In this document: in pieces, positions 1-10,059 of the stretch
Position numbering within the stretch: position 1 is the first letter of the stretch
How the letters are laid out: each line of letters begins with the position of its first letter
From: Pseudomonas shahriarae
GTDB taxonomy: Bacteria > Pseudomonadota > Gammaproteobacteria > Pseudomonadales > Pseudomonadaceae
DNA: 64,000 nucleotides
NCBI RefSeq assembly: GCF_014268455.2
Contig: NZ_CP077085.1
Span: forward strand, 3,823,001-3,887,000
Direction of reading: 5' to 3'
Notes under the pieces: model-generated
The model's database searches: none
Told to the model about the DNA's origin: nothing
Seen by the model: only the letters and a program-made list of their open reading frames with translations
Made by a program: the position numbers and the translations under genes

Positions 1-609
<609 letters not shown>

Positions 610-664
610 AATCGCCACTCGCAGGCAAGCCAGCTGCCCCCCGTTGATAGGTGAACCCGATCAA

Positions 665-694
665 ATGTGGGAGCAGGCTTGCCCGCGATGAGGC
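665..694 (+). repeat. Single REP unit
   Basis: TGTGGGAGCAGGCTTGCCCG followed by CGATGAGGCC is one half of the Pseudomonas REP consensus seen many times in this window. It sits between hydA and preT, upstream of the chosen preT start. Confidence 0.75.
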
Positions 695-755
695 CAGTGC
701 AAACAACAAAAAACCAATGCCCGCCAGAGGCAAAAAAAACCGTGAGGCCCTTACC

Positions 756-2123
756 GTGATCCAGACCCTGAACCACCTCCCCCACCCCAACGAAGATGGG
801 GCGACCCTCGCCAGCCATTTCACCGACCTGGCACCGCCCCTCAATGCCCGCCAGGCCCACCTGGAAGCCTCGCGCTGCCTGTATTGCTACGACGCGCCGT
901 GCGTCAACGCGTGCCCCAGCGAGATCAACATCCCCTCGTTCATTCGCAATATCCACACCGACAACGTCCAGGGCGCGGCGCAGAAGATTCTCTCGGCCAA
1001 TATCCTCGGCGGCAGTTGCGCCCGGGTCTGCCCGACAGAAATCCTCTGCCAGCAGGCCTGTGTGCGCAACCACAGCGACGAATGCGCCCCGGTGCTGATC
1101 GGCCTGTTGCAACGCTATGCCATCGACAACGCGCACTTTGAGCAACACCCGTTCCAGCGCGCCGCCCCTACCGGCAAGCGCATCGCGGTGGTCGGTGCCG
1201 GGCCTGCGGGGCTGTCCTGTGCCCATCGCAGTGCCTTGCATGGGCATGACGTGGTGATTTTCGAAGCACGGGAAAAGGCCGGCGGCCTCAATGAATACGG
1301 AATCGCCAAGTACAAACTGGTGGATGACTTCGCCCAGCAGGAGCTGGATTTCCTCTTGCAGATCGGCGGCATCGAAATCCGCCACGGCCAGCGCCTGGGC
1401 GACAACCTGAGCCTGAGCGACCTGCACCAGCAATTCGACGCGGTATTCCTCGGCCTGGGCCTGGCCGCCAGCAAACACCTGGGCCTGCCCCACGAAGACG
1501 CCCCCGGTCTGCTCGCCGCCACCGACTACATCCGTGAGCTGCGCCAGGCCGACGACCTCAGCCAACTGCCCCTGGCCGACCGCTGCATCGTGCTCGGTGC
1601 CGGCAATACCGCCATCGACATGGCCGTACAAATGGCTCGCCTGGGCGCGCGGGACGTCAACCTGGTATATCGCCGTGGCCTTGCCGACATGGGCGCCACC
1701 GACCATGAACAGGAGATCGCCAAGGCCAACCAGGTCCGCCTGCTGACCTGGGCCCAACCCGACACCGTGCTGCTGGACGACCACGGCCAGGTACGCGGTA
1801 TGCGCTTTGCCCGCACGCGCCTGGAAAACGGCCGGCTGCACACCACCGGCGAAACCTTCGAGCTGGCGGCCGATGCGATCTTCAAGGCCATCGGCCAAGG
1901 CTTCGACGAGCAGGCCTTGCACGATCCCCTGGCCCAGCAACTGCAACGCCAGGGTGAACGGATCTTTGTCGATGCGCAGCTGCAAACCAGCATCCCCGGC
2001 GTGTATGCCGGCGGCGATTGCGTCAGCCTCGGGCAAGACCTCACCGTCCAGGCCGTGCAACACGGCAAGCTGGCCGCCGAGGCCATGCACGCTCAACTCA
2101 TGCTCAACGTGGAGGCTGCGTAA
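756..2123 (+). CDS. preT: NAD-dependent dihydropyrimidine dehydrogenase subunit PreT
   Basis: This is the flavin/Fe-S subunit that takes electrons from NAD(P)H and passes them to PreA for reduction of uracil and thymine. The 455-residue protein starts with a cysteine cluster (CLYCYDAPCVNACPSEINIP) like the N-terminal Fe-S domain of glutamate synthase small subunits. An FAD Rossmann motif (VVGAGPAGLSCAHR) follows, then an NAD(P) motif (VLGAGNTAIDMA) and a C-terminal FAD-contact GGDCVSLGQDLTVQAV. GTG 756 is preferred because GTGAGG lies about 8 bases before it; the frame is open further upstream to 651, but that stretch is REP sequence and unlike the family. The stop is directly followed by the preA start. 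Confidence 0.9.
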   Translation: MIQTLNHLPHPNEDGATLASHFTDLAPPLNARQAHLEASRCLYCYDAPCVNACPSEINIPSFIRNIHTDNVQGAAQKILSANILGGSCARVCPTEILCQQACVRNHSDECAPVLIGLLQRYAIDNAHFEQHPFQRAAPTGKRIAVVGAGPAGLSCAHRSALHGHDVVIFEAREKAGGLNEYGIAKYKLVDDFAQQELDFLLQIGGIEIRHGQRLGDNLSLSDLHQQFDAVFLGLGLAASKHLGLPHEDAPGLLAATDYIRELRQADDLSQLPLADRCIVLGAGNTAIDMAVQMARLGARDVNLVYRRGLADMGATDHEQEIAKANQVRLLTWAQPDTVLLDDHGQVRGMRFARTRLENGRLHTTGETFELAADAIFKAIGQGFDEQALHDPLAQQLQRQGERIFVDAQLQTSIPGVYAGGDCVSLGQDLTVQAVQHGKLAAEAMHAQLMLNVEAA

Positions 2124-3398
2124 ATGGCCGATCTCTCGATTGTCTTCGCCGGTATCAAAGCCCCTAACCCGTTCTGGCTGGCCTCCGCGCCACCCACCGA
2201 CAAAGCCTACAACGTGGTCCGCGCCTTTGAGGCCGGCTGGGGTGGCGTGGTCTGGAAAACCCTGGGTGAGGACCCGGCGGCGGTCAACGTCTCGTCCCGT
2301 TATTCGGCGCACTTTGGCGCCAACCGCGAAGTGCTGGGTATCAACAATATCGAGCTGATTACCGACCGCTCCCTGGAGATCAACCTGCGGGAAATCACCC
2401 AGGTGAAAAAGGACTGGCCGGACCGCGCACTGATTGTGTCGTTGATGGTGCCGTGCGTCGAAGAGTCATGGAAAAACATTCTGCCCCTGGTAGAAGCCAC
2501 CGGTTGCGATGGCATCGAACTGAACTTCGGCTGCCCCCACGGCATGCCGGAACGGGGCATGGGCGCGGCCGTGGGCCAGGTGCCAGAGTACGTGGAACAG
2601 GTGACACGCTGGTGCAAGACCTACTGTTCGCTGCCGGTGATCGTCAAGCTCACGCCCAACATCACCGATATTCGCGTGGCCGCCCGTGCCGCGTATCGCG
2701 GGGGCGCCGATGCGGTGTCGCTGATCAATACCATCAACTCCATCACCAGCGTCGACCTGGAACGCATGGTCGCCCTGCCGATCGTCGGTACCCAAAGCAC
2801 CCACGGCGGCTACTGCGGCTCGGCGGTCAAGCCGATTGCCTTGAACATGGTCGCCGAAATTGCCCGTGATCCCCAGACCCAGGGCCTGCCGATCTGTGGG
2901 ATCGGCGGCATCGGCAACTGGCGCGATGCCGCAGAATTCGTGGCCCTGGGCTGCGGTGCAGTGCAGGTGTGCACGGCGGCGATGCTGCATGGTTTTCGGA
3001 TTGTCGACGAGATGAAGGATGGCTTGTCGCGTTGGATGGACAGCCAGGGCTACAGCAGCCTGCAGGATTTTTCCGGGCGCGCGGTGGGCAACACCACGGA
3101 CTGGAAGTACCTGGACATCAACTACCAGGTCATCGCGAAGATTGACCAGGCCGCGTGCATCGGCTGCGGGCGTTGCCATATTGCCTGTGAAGACACCTCG
3201 CACCAGGCGATTGCCAGCCTCAAGCAGGCCGATGGCACCCACGTGTACCAAGTGATCGACGACGAATGCGTGGGCTGCAACCTGTGCCAGATCACCTGCC
3301 CGGTGGCGGATTGCATCGAGATGGTGCCGATGGACACTGGCAAGCCGTTTCTCAACTGGACCCAGGATCCGAGGAACCCCTGTCGGGAGGCGGTGTAA
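2124..3398 (+). CDS. preA: NAD-dependent dihydropyrimidine dehydrogenase subunit PreA
   Basis: This is the catalytic subunit that reduces uracil/thymine to the 5,6-dihydro form. Its 424 residues contain a dihydroorotate-dehydrogenase-like FMN TIM barrel: NFGCPHGMPERGMGAAVG, a VKLTPNITDI strand, and GIGGIGNWRDAAEF..LGCGAVQVCTA for phosphate binding. Two C-terminal 4Fe-4S motifs follow (CIGCGRCHIACEDT and CVGCNLCQITCPVADC). The length and domain order match the PreA family. It begins immediately after the preT stop, so the two subunits are co-translated. A REP doublet follows before the convergent TetR gene. Confidence 0.95.
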   Translation: MADLSIVFAGIKAPNPFWLASAPPTDKAYNVVRAFEAGWGGVVWKTLGEDPAAVNVSSRYSAHFGANREVLGINNIELITDRSLEINLREITQVKKDWPDRALIVSLMVPCVEESWKNILPLVEATGCDGIELNFGCPHGMPERGMGAAVGQVPEYVEQVTRWCKTYCSLPVIVKLTPNITDIRVAARAAYRGGADAVSLINTINSITSVDLERMVALPIVGTQSTHGGYCGSAVKPIALNMVAEIARDPQTQGLPICGIGGIGNWRDAAEFVALGCGAVQVCTAAMLHGFRIVDEMKDGLSRWMDSQGYSSLQDFSGRAVGNTTDWKYLDINYQVIAKIDQAACIGCGRCHIACEDTSHQAIASLKQADGTHVYQVIDDECVGCNLCQITCPVADCIEMVPMDTGKPFLNWTQDPRNPCREAV

Positions 3399-3411
3399 CC
3401 GTTTAAATCGC

Positions 3412-3490
3412 TATCGCAGGCAAGCCAGCTTCCACATTTCAATGGTGTAGATCCAATCCAATGTGGGAGCTGGCTTGCCTGCGATGAGGC
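3412..3490. repeat. REP doublet (inverted pair)
   Basis: Two REP halves face each other: ATCGCAGGCAAGCCAGCTTC at the left and TGTGGGAGCTGGCTTGCCTG at the right, with a short spacer. The doublet fills the gap between the convergent preA and TetR-family genes and can form a long hairpin. Confidence 0.85.
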
Positions 3491-3510
3491 CCTCAACCTC
3501 TCCCCAAAGC

Positions 3511-4131
3511 TCAGGGCTCCAAGCCAATCCCCCGCAGAATCACACTGGTCACCGTCTGCACCGCCCGCTCGAACTGCATATCCGACAGCGCCTGATGGTC
3601 GTTGAGGATCATCACCTGGTGATCGAAGTCGGCATAGTGCTGGGTCGAGGCCCAGATCATATACAGCAGGCTCGACGGCTCCACCGCGAGGATGCGCTTG
3701 TCTTCCACCCATTGGCGGATCTTCGCTTCCTTCATCTTGGCCCAATCGTAGAGGCTCGCATCCAGCGCTTCGCCGAGGGTCGGCGCGCCGTGGATGATTT
3801 CATTGGCCCAGACTTTCGAACCATAGGGGCGGCTGCGCGAGTGCTGCATCTTCGCCCGGATGTAGCTGCTGAGCACCACCCGTGGATCATCGAACATTTC
3901 GAAGCACAGCGCGTCCTGCTTCCACACTTCCAGCAGGTCGAACAACACCGCGCTGTACAACTCGCTCTTGGTGCTGAAGTAGTAATGCAGGTTGGAGCGC
4001 GGCAGTTGCGCCTGTTCGGCAATGTCGGCCATGGCGGTGCTGCCATAGCCTTTTTCGGCGAAGACCTTTTCAGCGGCCAGCAGAATCTTTTCGACGTTGA
4101 CCCGACGGATACCGATCTTGTGATTGCCCAT
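3511..4131 (-). CDS. TetR-family regulator, RutR-like
   Basis: A 206-residue TetR regulator with an N-terminal helix-turn-helix (ILLAAEKVFAEKGYGSTAMADIA, then LPRSNLHYYFSTKSELY) and a C-terminal domain carrying MIWASTQHYADF. That last motif is also in E. coli RutR, which senses uracil/thymine and controls pyrimidine metabolism. The neighbouring hydA-preT-preA genes make control of pyrimidine breakdown the likely role (inference). ATG 4131 is chosen because AGGGAG lies just upstream and the protein then starts near the HTH as in relatives; the frame is open much further upstream but runs into copC. Confidence 0.87.
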   Translation of the reverse strand: MGNHKIGIRRVNVEKILLAAEKVFAEKGYGSTAMADIAEQAQLPRSNLHYYFSTKSELYSAVLFDLLEVWKQDALCFEMFDDPRVVLSSYIRAKMQHSRSRPYGSKVWANEIIHGAPTLGEALDASLYDWAKMKEAKIRQWVEDKRILAVEPSSLLYMIWASTQHYADFDHQVMILNDHQALSDMQFERAVQTVTSVILRGIGLEP

Positions 4132-4246
4132 AGGGGCTCCCTGACAACGACATGCCTGGAAGACTACCATCCGCTCTAGATCGGGGCGACAGCCTGAGTG
4201 GAAACTTCGTACACTGCCCGCTCCTCCCCTTGATAGGTAGTGCACG

Positions 4247-4612
4247 ATGTTGATCAAGAACACGTTGATGGCGGTTGCCTTGCTGACCTCTCTGCTGGGC
4301 GCCCAGGCGGCCTTGGCCCACGCCCACCTGAAAAGCACCACGCCGGCGGCCGACAGCACCGTCACGGCCCCCGCCGACCTGCGCCTGGTGTTTTCCGAAG
4401 GCGTCGAAGCCACGTTCACCAAGGTGTCCCTGAGCAGGGACGGCACCGAAGTGGCGGTCAAGGGCCTGGAAACCCCGGACAAAGACAAGAAAACCCTGGT
4501 GGTGACCCCGGCCGCCCCGTTGGCTGCCGGCACCTACAAGGTCGAGTGGCACGCCATCTCGGTCGATACCCACAAGAGCGCAGGCAGCTACAGCTTCAAG
4601 GTCGGCCAATAA
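4247..4612 (+). CDS. copC: Periplasmic copper-binding protein CopC/YobA family
   Basis: A 121-residue exported protein. A Sec signal (MLIKNTLMAVALLTSLLGAQ, cleaved near ALA-HAH) leaves a mature N-terminus starting His-Ala-His, the usual copper-binding amino terminus of CopC. The body has the CopC beta-sandwich pattern: L..TTPAADSTV..P..L.L.FSEGVE at the start and GTYKVEWHAISVDTHKSAGSYSFKV at the end, with the conserved His of the second metal site. It delivers or buffers copper in the periplasm and is paired with copD 3 bp downstream. Confidence 0.9.
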   Translation: MLIKNTLMAVALLTSLLGAQAALAHAHLKSTTPAADSTVTAPADLRLVFSEGVEATFTKVSLSRDGTEVAVKGLETPDKDKKTLVVTPAAPLAAGTYKVEWHAISVDTHKSAGSYSFKVGQ

Positions 4613-4615
4613 CCC

Positions 4616-5464
4616 ATGGCAACCCTGCTGGTGCTGTGCCGTTTCCTGCACTTTATGGCGGTGCTGCTGATGTTCGGGGCCAGTGTGTTCCGGCCCTTGC
4701 TCCTGGGCACCAAGCCCCAGCCGGCAGTGGACCGGCAACTGGCGCGCCTCACCGGGCCACTGGCCTGGCTGGCCCTGGGCAGCGGCGTGGCGTGGCTGCT
4801 GTTGATCAGTGCCAGCATGGCCGGCAGCGACTTGCTGGCGCTGGACCTTGCAACGGTGCAATTGGTGCTGGGCAAGACTTTTTTCGGCCAGGTCTGGAGC
4901 GTGCACCTGCTGTTGAATGGCCTGTTGGTGCTGAGCCTGCTGACACGTTGCAACCGCGCGCGCCTGCCCCTGACGACGCTGCTCCTGGCAACCCTGGCCC
5001 CCGTGGGCCATGGCGCCATGCTCAGTGGCCTTAGCGGCCAATTGCTGATCCTCAACCAGGCGGTGCACCTGCTCTGCGTCGGTGCGTGGCTCGGTGGGTT
5101 GCTGTTGTTGGTCCTGCTCCTGCGCCAAACGCAGCACACGCCCCTGGAAGAGATTCTGCAGCGCTTCAGTGGCGTCGGTTACGGGCTGGTGGCGGGTTTG
5201 CTGGTCACCGGGCTGATCAATATCCGCGTGCTCACCGGGCAATTCTGGCCTACCCCGCTGTTCAGCGGGTTTGCCTTGATCCTGTTGATCAAGGCGCTGC
5301 TGGTGGCGGGCATGCTCGGCCTGGCAGTGCTGAACCGGCTACGGACCCAGGATTGCCAGCAGCGACGTGGCCAATTGCAGGCCAGCGTGTTGCTGGAATG
5401 GCTGTTGGGCGCGGCGGCGGTGGCGGCCGTTTCCCTATTGGGCACCCTGCCACCGATGCTGTAG
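4616..5464 (+). CDS. copD: CopD-family inner-membrane copper protein
   Basis: A 282-residue polytopic membrane protein with about eight hydrophobic segments, for example LLVLCRFLHFMAVLLMFGAS at the start and a C-terminal LLEWLLGAAAVAAVSLLGTL. Conserved His residues in and near the membrane segments (CRFLHF, VGHGAML, NQAVHLLCVGAWLGG) fit the CopD/YcnJ fold, proposed to move copper across the inner membrane. It follows copC by 3 bp, a standard copCD pair. The next gene on the opposite strand ends 14 bp downstream. Confidence 0.88.
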   Translation: MATLLVLCRFLHFMAVLLMFGASVFRPLLLGTKPQPAVDRQLARLTGPLAWLALGSGVAWLLLISASMAGSDLLALDLATVQLVLGKTFFGQVWSVHLLLNGLLVLSLLTRCNRARLPLTTLLLATLAPVGHGAMLSGLSGQLLILNQAVHLLCVGAWLGGLLLLVLLLRQTQHTPLEEILQRFSGVGYGLVAGLLVTGLINIRVLTGQFWPTPLFSGFALILLIKALLVAGMLGLAVLNRLRTQDCQQRRGQLQASVLLEWLLGAAAVAAVSLLGTLPPML

Positions 5465-5478
5465 GAGCATCATCCAGT

Positions 5479-6630
5479 TCAAGGCGGACTGTTCTTCAAG
5501 CGCCCCGCCGTGTCGATACTCACCACCACCGACAGCCCCGGTCGCAGGCGTTCGCTTTGCTCCTGATCGGGGTCCACCGTGATCCGCACCGGCACGCGCT
5601 GGGCGATCTTGACGAAGTTGCCGGTGGCGTTATCGGCCTGCAACAGGCTGAACTCAGACCCCGTCGCCGGCGAAATACGCTGCACCGTGCCATGAAACTT
5701 GCGGTGGTCCAGGGCATCCACGGTAAACGTTACCGGCTGGCCCACCTGCACGTTGTCCATCTGGGTTTCTTTCATATTGGCGATCACCCACAACTGGTTC
5801 GGCACCAGTGCCATCAGCTGCGCGCCGGAGTTGACGTAGGCCCCCAGACGTACACCAATCTGCCCCAGTTGACCGTCCCGGGGGGCCAGGACGCGGGTGT
5901 TCGACAGGTCGATCCGCGCCAGCTCCACCGCCGCATCGGCACTGGCCACCGCCGCTTCCAGGGAGCCGCGATTGACGATTACCGTCTGCAGGTCCTGGCG
6001 GGCGATTTCCAGGCTGGCCTGGGCCTGGGCCACAGCGGCGATGGTTTGCGCGTTGGCGGCGCGGGTCACGTCCAGTTCGCGGCGCGACACCGAGCCGTCG
6101 CTGATCAGCTCTTCGTTGCGACGCAGGTCCGCAGTACTTTTACGCGCCTGGGCCTGACTGTCGGCCAGGGCGGCCTGGCGCAGCTTGATGGTCGCCTCGG
6201 CACTGTTGCGCTGTTGCACCACGTTGGCCAGGGCGGCCTGCTGCACCGCCAGTTGCGCCTGGGCCTGGTCCAGGCGTTGCTTGTAGATGCGGTCGTCGAG
6301 GCGTACCAGCAAATCCCCGGCCTTGACGTGCTGGAAGTCCTGCACCGGCACCTCGAACACATAACCGCCCAATTGTGGGCTGATGATCGTCACCTGGCCG
6401 CGTACCAGAGCGTTTTCGGTGGTTTCCACGGCGCTGCTGAACGGCGGCAATTGCCAGGCGTACAGCACAATCAACACGCCAACGATGGCAATCGCGGCAA
6501 AGCCCAGGGACGAGACGATGCGCACGCCCAGGGAGCGCGGCTCGGTGGCCGTCGCACCCGGTGGCGTGCTGCCCTCCGGGGTGGCGGCAATGGCATTGGT
6601 GGTCGTGGTGGTAGCCGTAGGTTCGCTCAT
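5479..6630 (-). CDS. HlyD/EmrA-type membrane fusion protein
   Basis: A 383-residue periplasmic adaptor of a multidrug efflux system. A proline/threonine-rich cytoplasmic tail precedes one membrane segment (SLGFAAIAIVGVLIVLYAWQ, residues ~41-60). Then come a biotinyl-lipoyl-like half (TENALVRGQVTIISPQLGGY), a long alternating coiled coil, and the matching half (LSNTRVLAPRDGQLGQIGV). Its ATG overlaps the stop of the MFS gene by 4 bp (ATGA), so it is translationally coupled; no clear Shine-Dalgarno is seen, consistent with that. The substrate cannot be read from sequence. Confidence 0.9.
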   Translation of the reverse strand: MSEPTATTTTTNAIAATPEGSTPPGATATEPRSLGVRIVSSLGFAAIAIVGVLIVLYAWQLPPFSSAVETTENALVRGQVTIISPQLGGYVFEVPVQDFQHVKAGDLLVRLDDRIYKQRLDQAQAQLAVQQAALANVVQQRNSAEATIKLRQAALADSQAQARKSTADLRRNEELISDGSVSRRELDVTRAANAQTIAAVAQAQASLEIARQDLQTVIVNRGSLEAAVASADAAVELARIDLSNTRVLAPRDGQLGQIGVRLGAYVNSGAQLMALVPNQLWVIANMKETQMDNVQVGQPVTFTVDALDHRKFHGTVQRISPATGSEFSLLQADNATGNFVKIAQRVPVRITVDPDQEQSERLRPGLSVVVSIDTAGRLKNSPP

Positions 6631-8288
6631 GAAGGAAGTGCGCCGCTAGGTTGAACGGAAGGCGCTGCACTGGCGGCAGCTTTCTTGGTGGTGCTCATCA
6701 GCCACAGGCTGCGGGTAAAGATCCACAACATGGTGAGGATCGCGATGATCGCGATCAGCATAAACACGTCGTTATAAGCCATGACATTGGCCTCGCGGGT
6801 GGCCGCCGTGGCCAGGCTGCGGATGCCCATCAGGTTGCGCAGTTCCGGGTCGGCAATCACCGAGCCGTAGGCCGAGCCGCCGCTTTGTACACGGGCCGCG
6901 ACCCGCGGATCCAGCAGGGTCAGGTGTTCGACAATCATGCTCGAATGGAATTTCTCCCGCACCACCTGGAAGGTGCCGAGCAACGCCGCGCCCATCAGCC
7001 CGCCGAGGTTCTGGCAGATCCCGAACAACACCGAGAAACTCACGAGGTTGCGCGGGTTGGCCAGCACATTGCGCATGCCCAGCACCATGGTCGGGCCGAG
7101 GAAGAAGGTACCGCCAAACCCCAGCAGAAACTGGCTCAGGTACATGTTCTGCGGCCGCGTCAGGTTGCTGGAGAAGCTGTCCATCACCGAGCCCGTGGCC
7201 ATCAGCGCCAGGGAAATCACCAGGGGCATCAGCAAGTGTGCCGGGTTGATGGTCAACGCGCTGATCACCAGGCCACTGATCGCCCCCAACAGCATCACCA
7301 GGTACAGGGTGCGCATCTGCTCGCTGCTCATATTCAGCGCCTGCAAAAAGCCCACGGCGCCGGTGGATTGCTCCGACAGCACCATGCGGATCAGGATTAC
7401 CGCCAGGGCCAGGCGAATCATCACCCCGCCGCCCAGCCAGCGGGTCATCAGCAGCGGGTTGGCACGGTTATGTTCGATGGCCAGCCCGGCCATGATCAGC
7501 ACCAGGGAACAGGCCGAGGCCACGCCGATCCACGGGGCTTCCAGCCACCAGTCGATGCGCCCCAGGGACAGTACCGCGCAGAGCAATGCCACGCCCGAGG
7601 CGAGCAAAGCAAAGGTCAGGAAGTCGAGCTTTTCAAAGGTCTTGAAGCGATCGCCCGGCGGCAACTTGAGCAGGAACACACAGCCCAGGCAAGTCAGCGC
7701 CATGCCCAGCTCAAACAGATACAGGCCGCGCCACTCGGCAATCTGCAGCAAGTCTTCGGAAAACAGCCGCGCCATCGGCAACGCCAGTTGCGCGGTACCC
7801 AGGCCCAGCACCAGAGCCTTGAGCCGCCACTTCGCCGGGAACGCCTGGACCATGTAGTACAACCCCAGGGAACTGAGGGCCGCGCCCACCATGCCGTGGG
7901 CGGCACGCACGGCGATTGCCGAACTGAGGTCATTGACGAACAGATGGCCAAAGGTGACCAGGGCGTAGAGCACCAGGAACACCTCGGTAAACGCGCGCAA
8001 GCCGAACTGCTGGCGGAACTTCACCAGCAGCAGGTTCATGGACACGTTGGTCATCACATAGGCGGCGGGTAGCCAGGCCATTTCGGCGGTGGTCGCGCCC
8101 AATGCCCCTTGCAGATACGGCAGATTGGCGATCACCAGCGCATTGCCCAGGCCGCCGGTGATTGCCACCAGCACCCCAACCAGGGCAAAAGCCCAGCGTT
8201 TGAGCGTGGGGTGATGGGGCGTCGACGGCGACCCCGGCAAGCTCGGACGCTCGTGGGGTTGCCAGGTGTGCGGGGTGTATTTATCCAT
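6627..8288 (-). CDS. DHA2/EmrB-type MFS efflux transporter
   Basis: A 553-residue major facilitator protein with about 14 hydrophobic segments, the size and topology of the DHA2 drug:H+ antiporter group. It works with the HlyD partner whose start it overlaps. Typical pieces are the first segment WAFALVGVLVAITGGLGNAL, a loop with WLPAAYVMTNVSMNLL, and a large periplasmic loop near the C-terminus. ATG 8288 was chosen for AAGG about 9 bp upstream and because the preceding open codons look non-coding. No regulator gene is adjacent. Confidence 0.88.
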   Translation of the reverse strand: MDKYTPHTWQPHERPSLPGSPSTPHHPTLKRWAFALVGVLVAITGGLGNALVIANLPYLQGALGATTAEMAWLPAAYVMTNVSMNLLLVKFRQQFGLRAFTEVFLVLYALVTFGHLFVNDLSSAIAVRAAHGMVGAALSSLGLYYMVQAFPAKWRLKALVLGLGTAQLALPMARLFSEDLLQIAEWRGLYLFELGMALTCLGCVFLLKLPPGDRFKTFEKLDFLTFALLASGVALLCAVLSLGRIDWWLEAPWIGVASACSLVLIMAGLAIEHNRANPLLMTRWLGGGVMIRLALAVILIRMVLSEQSTGAVGFLQALNMSSEQMRTLYLVMLLGAISGLVISALTINPAHLLMPLVISLALMATGSVMDSFSSNLTRPQNMYLSQFLLGFGGTFFLGPTMVLGMRNVLANPRNLVSFSVLFGICQNLGGLMGAALLGTFQVVREKFHSSMIVEHLTLLDPRVAARVQSGGSAYGSVIADPELRNLMGIRSLATAATREANVMAYNDVFMLIAIIAILTMLWIFTRSLWLMSTTKKAAASAAPSVQPSGALPS

Positions 8289-8374
8289 TCGTGACCTTGA
8301 TGACCGACGCACGAGGCCGGTAAAACCCTGACTCAGAGCTTAGTAGACCTGAGCGGGGTTCATCTTGTCATCTT

Positions 8375-8399
8375 TGTGGGAGCTGGCCTGCTCCCACAT
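8375..8399. repeat. Short inverted repeat, REP remnant or terminator
   Basis: TGTGGGAG and CTCCCACA arms surround CTGGCCTG, giving an 8-bp stem between the MFS gene and the end of the DASS gene. It could end DASS transcription on the minus strand, though no U-tract follows. Confidence 0.5.
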
Positions 8400-8472
8400 T
8401 TGATTTGTGATGTGGCGCAAATATGTGCCCAGCCGACCCCCCCCCTGTGAGAGTCAGCTCCCACAGGAGGTT

Positions 8473-9951
8473 TTAGATCCAGCCCAGCCAGCTCCAGTAG
8501 GTGGCGGCAAACACCAGCATCAGCAGATAGCCAATCACCGTGACCAGCAAGCCCACCTTGGCAAACTGCCGCGCGGTGAAGGTGCCGGTGCCCAGGCACA
8601 CCATGTTCTGCGGGGCGTTGATCGGCAGGATAAAACCGTAGCTGACCACAAACCCGAGCAACATGGTCATGCCCAGCCGGCTGAAGTCTCCCGGCAGGGT
8701 TTGCAGTACGGCAATCAGGATCGGCAACAACGCCGAGGTCAGCGCGGTGGCGCTGGCAAAACCCAGGTGAATCACAATCAGGAATGCGCCGAGGATCGCA
8801 AACACCCCCAGCGGCCCCAGTTGATCCAGGCCGGTATGCCCCACCACCTGCGCGCCCAGCCATTGCCCGGCCTGGGTGGTGAGCAACGCGGTACCCAGGC
8901 TGATGCCCACACCGAACACAATCACCGTGCCCCAGGGGATACGCGACTGCACGTCCTTCCAGGTCATCACGCCGATCCCCGGCAGCAGCAGGAACACCAG
9001 GCCGGCGTAGGTGGTGGAGGTGGTATCGAAGCTGTGCAGGCGCCCTTCCGTGGCCCAGGCCAGCAGCAGCAATACCGAAACGGTCAGCAAGCGCTTCTGC
9101 GGCCCGGTCATCGGGCCGATCTCCACCAGGGACTGCGCCACCGCTTCCTTGCCACCGGGAATGCTATTGCTTTCCGGGGGCAGCAACTTGAGCACCAGAA
9201 ACAGCAGTACCGCCGACATGATCAGCGCCCACGGCGCCCCGGCGATCAACCAGTCGATCCACGACACGCGCTGGCCGAGCATCTTGTCCATAAAACCGAC
9301 CGTCAGCAGGTTCTGCGCGGCGGCGGTCTGGATCCCGACGTTCCAGATACTGGTGCCCTGGGCGACGACGATCATGATTCCGGCGGCGATATTCGAGCGT
9401 TTGTCCACGCCAAACGCGGCAATCACCCCCATCATGATCGGCACCACGCAGGCGCTGCGGGCGGTGGCGCTGGGCACCACCAGGCTGAGCAGGATGGTCA
9501 CCGCAATCGCGCCCACCAGGATCCCGCGAGTGCTGGTGCCGACCCGAGTCAGAGTCACCAGGGCGATACGCCGGTCGAGGCCGGTGTGGGTCATGGCGGC
9601 GGCGATAAACAACGCACCGGCCACCAGGGCCAGGGCCGGATTGGCAAACCCGGTGAGCGCCATGCTGATAGCGGGGCTGGAACCGATCAGGTGCGTCGGG
9701 TCCTGCAAGGACGGTGCAGTGCCCAACAGAAAGGCCATCAACGAGGTGATCATGATCGCACTGGCTTCGTAGGACACCGCTTCGGTGATCCACACCACCA
9801 CGGCAAACGCGAGGATCGCCAGCATCCGCTGGCCGGCCACCGGCAAATCGGCGGGCAGCGGCAACAGCAGCACGCCGACCATCACCAGTACGGCAATCAC
9901 CAGGCCCATGGGCAACTTGAATGATGCAGCGGTTGTTGCGGGGCCGTTCAT
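8473..9951 (-). CDS. DASS-family (SLC13) anion:sodium symporter
   Basis: A 492-residue inner-membrane transporter of the divalent anion:Na+ symporter family. Evidence is the FAVVVWITEAVSYEASAIMI segment near residue 50, the hairpin region ATARSACVVPIMMGVIAAFG, and C-terminal NAPQNMVCLGTGTFTARQF. The second half also carries GTVIVFGVGISLGTALL. Family substrates are C4-dicarboxylates, citrate or sulfate; the actual one is not decided here. GGAG sits 7 bp before ATG 9951. It is a single-gene unit. Confidence 0.85.
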   Translation of the reverse strand: MNGPATTAASFKLPMGLVIAVLVMVGVLLLPLPADLPVAGQRMLAILAFAVVVWITEAVSYEASAIMITSLMAFLLGTAPSLQDPTHLIGSSPAISMALTGFANPALALVAGALFIAAAMTHTGLDRRIALVTLTRVGTSTRGILVGAIAVTILLSLVVPSATARSACVVPIMMGVIAAFGVDKRSNIAAGIMIVVAQGTSIWNVGIQTAAAQNLLTVGFMDKMLGQRVSWIDWLIAGAPWALIMSAVLLFLVLKLLPPESNSIPGGKEAVAQSLVEIGPMTGPQKRLLTVSVLLLLAWATEGRLHSFDTTSTTYAGLVFLLLPGIGVMTWKDVQSRIPWGTVIVFGVGISLGTALLTTQAGQWLGAQVVGHTGLDQLGPLGVFAILGAFLIVIHLGFASATALTSALLPILIAVLQTLPGDFSRLGMTMLLGFVVSYGFILPINAPQNMVCLGTGTFTARQFAKVGLLVTVIGYLLMLVFAATYWSWLGWI

Positions 9952-10059
9952 GGGGTTCTCCGTCAGCCTTCAAATCAGGCCGACAGCATGAGGCAAAGCA
10001 CCGCACGCCGTGTTGACGGGTATCAACGTGCCAGGCCAACACGTGAGCCCAGCCCCCTC

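Noticed and set aside
4131..4533. N-terminal extension of the TetR regulator to 340 residues
   Set aside because: The added part overlaps copC on the other strand and has no family similarity; ATG 4131 has a ribosome site and fits the TetR length.
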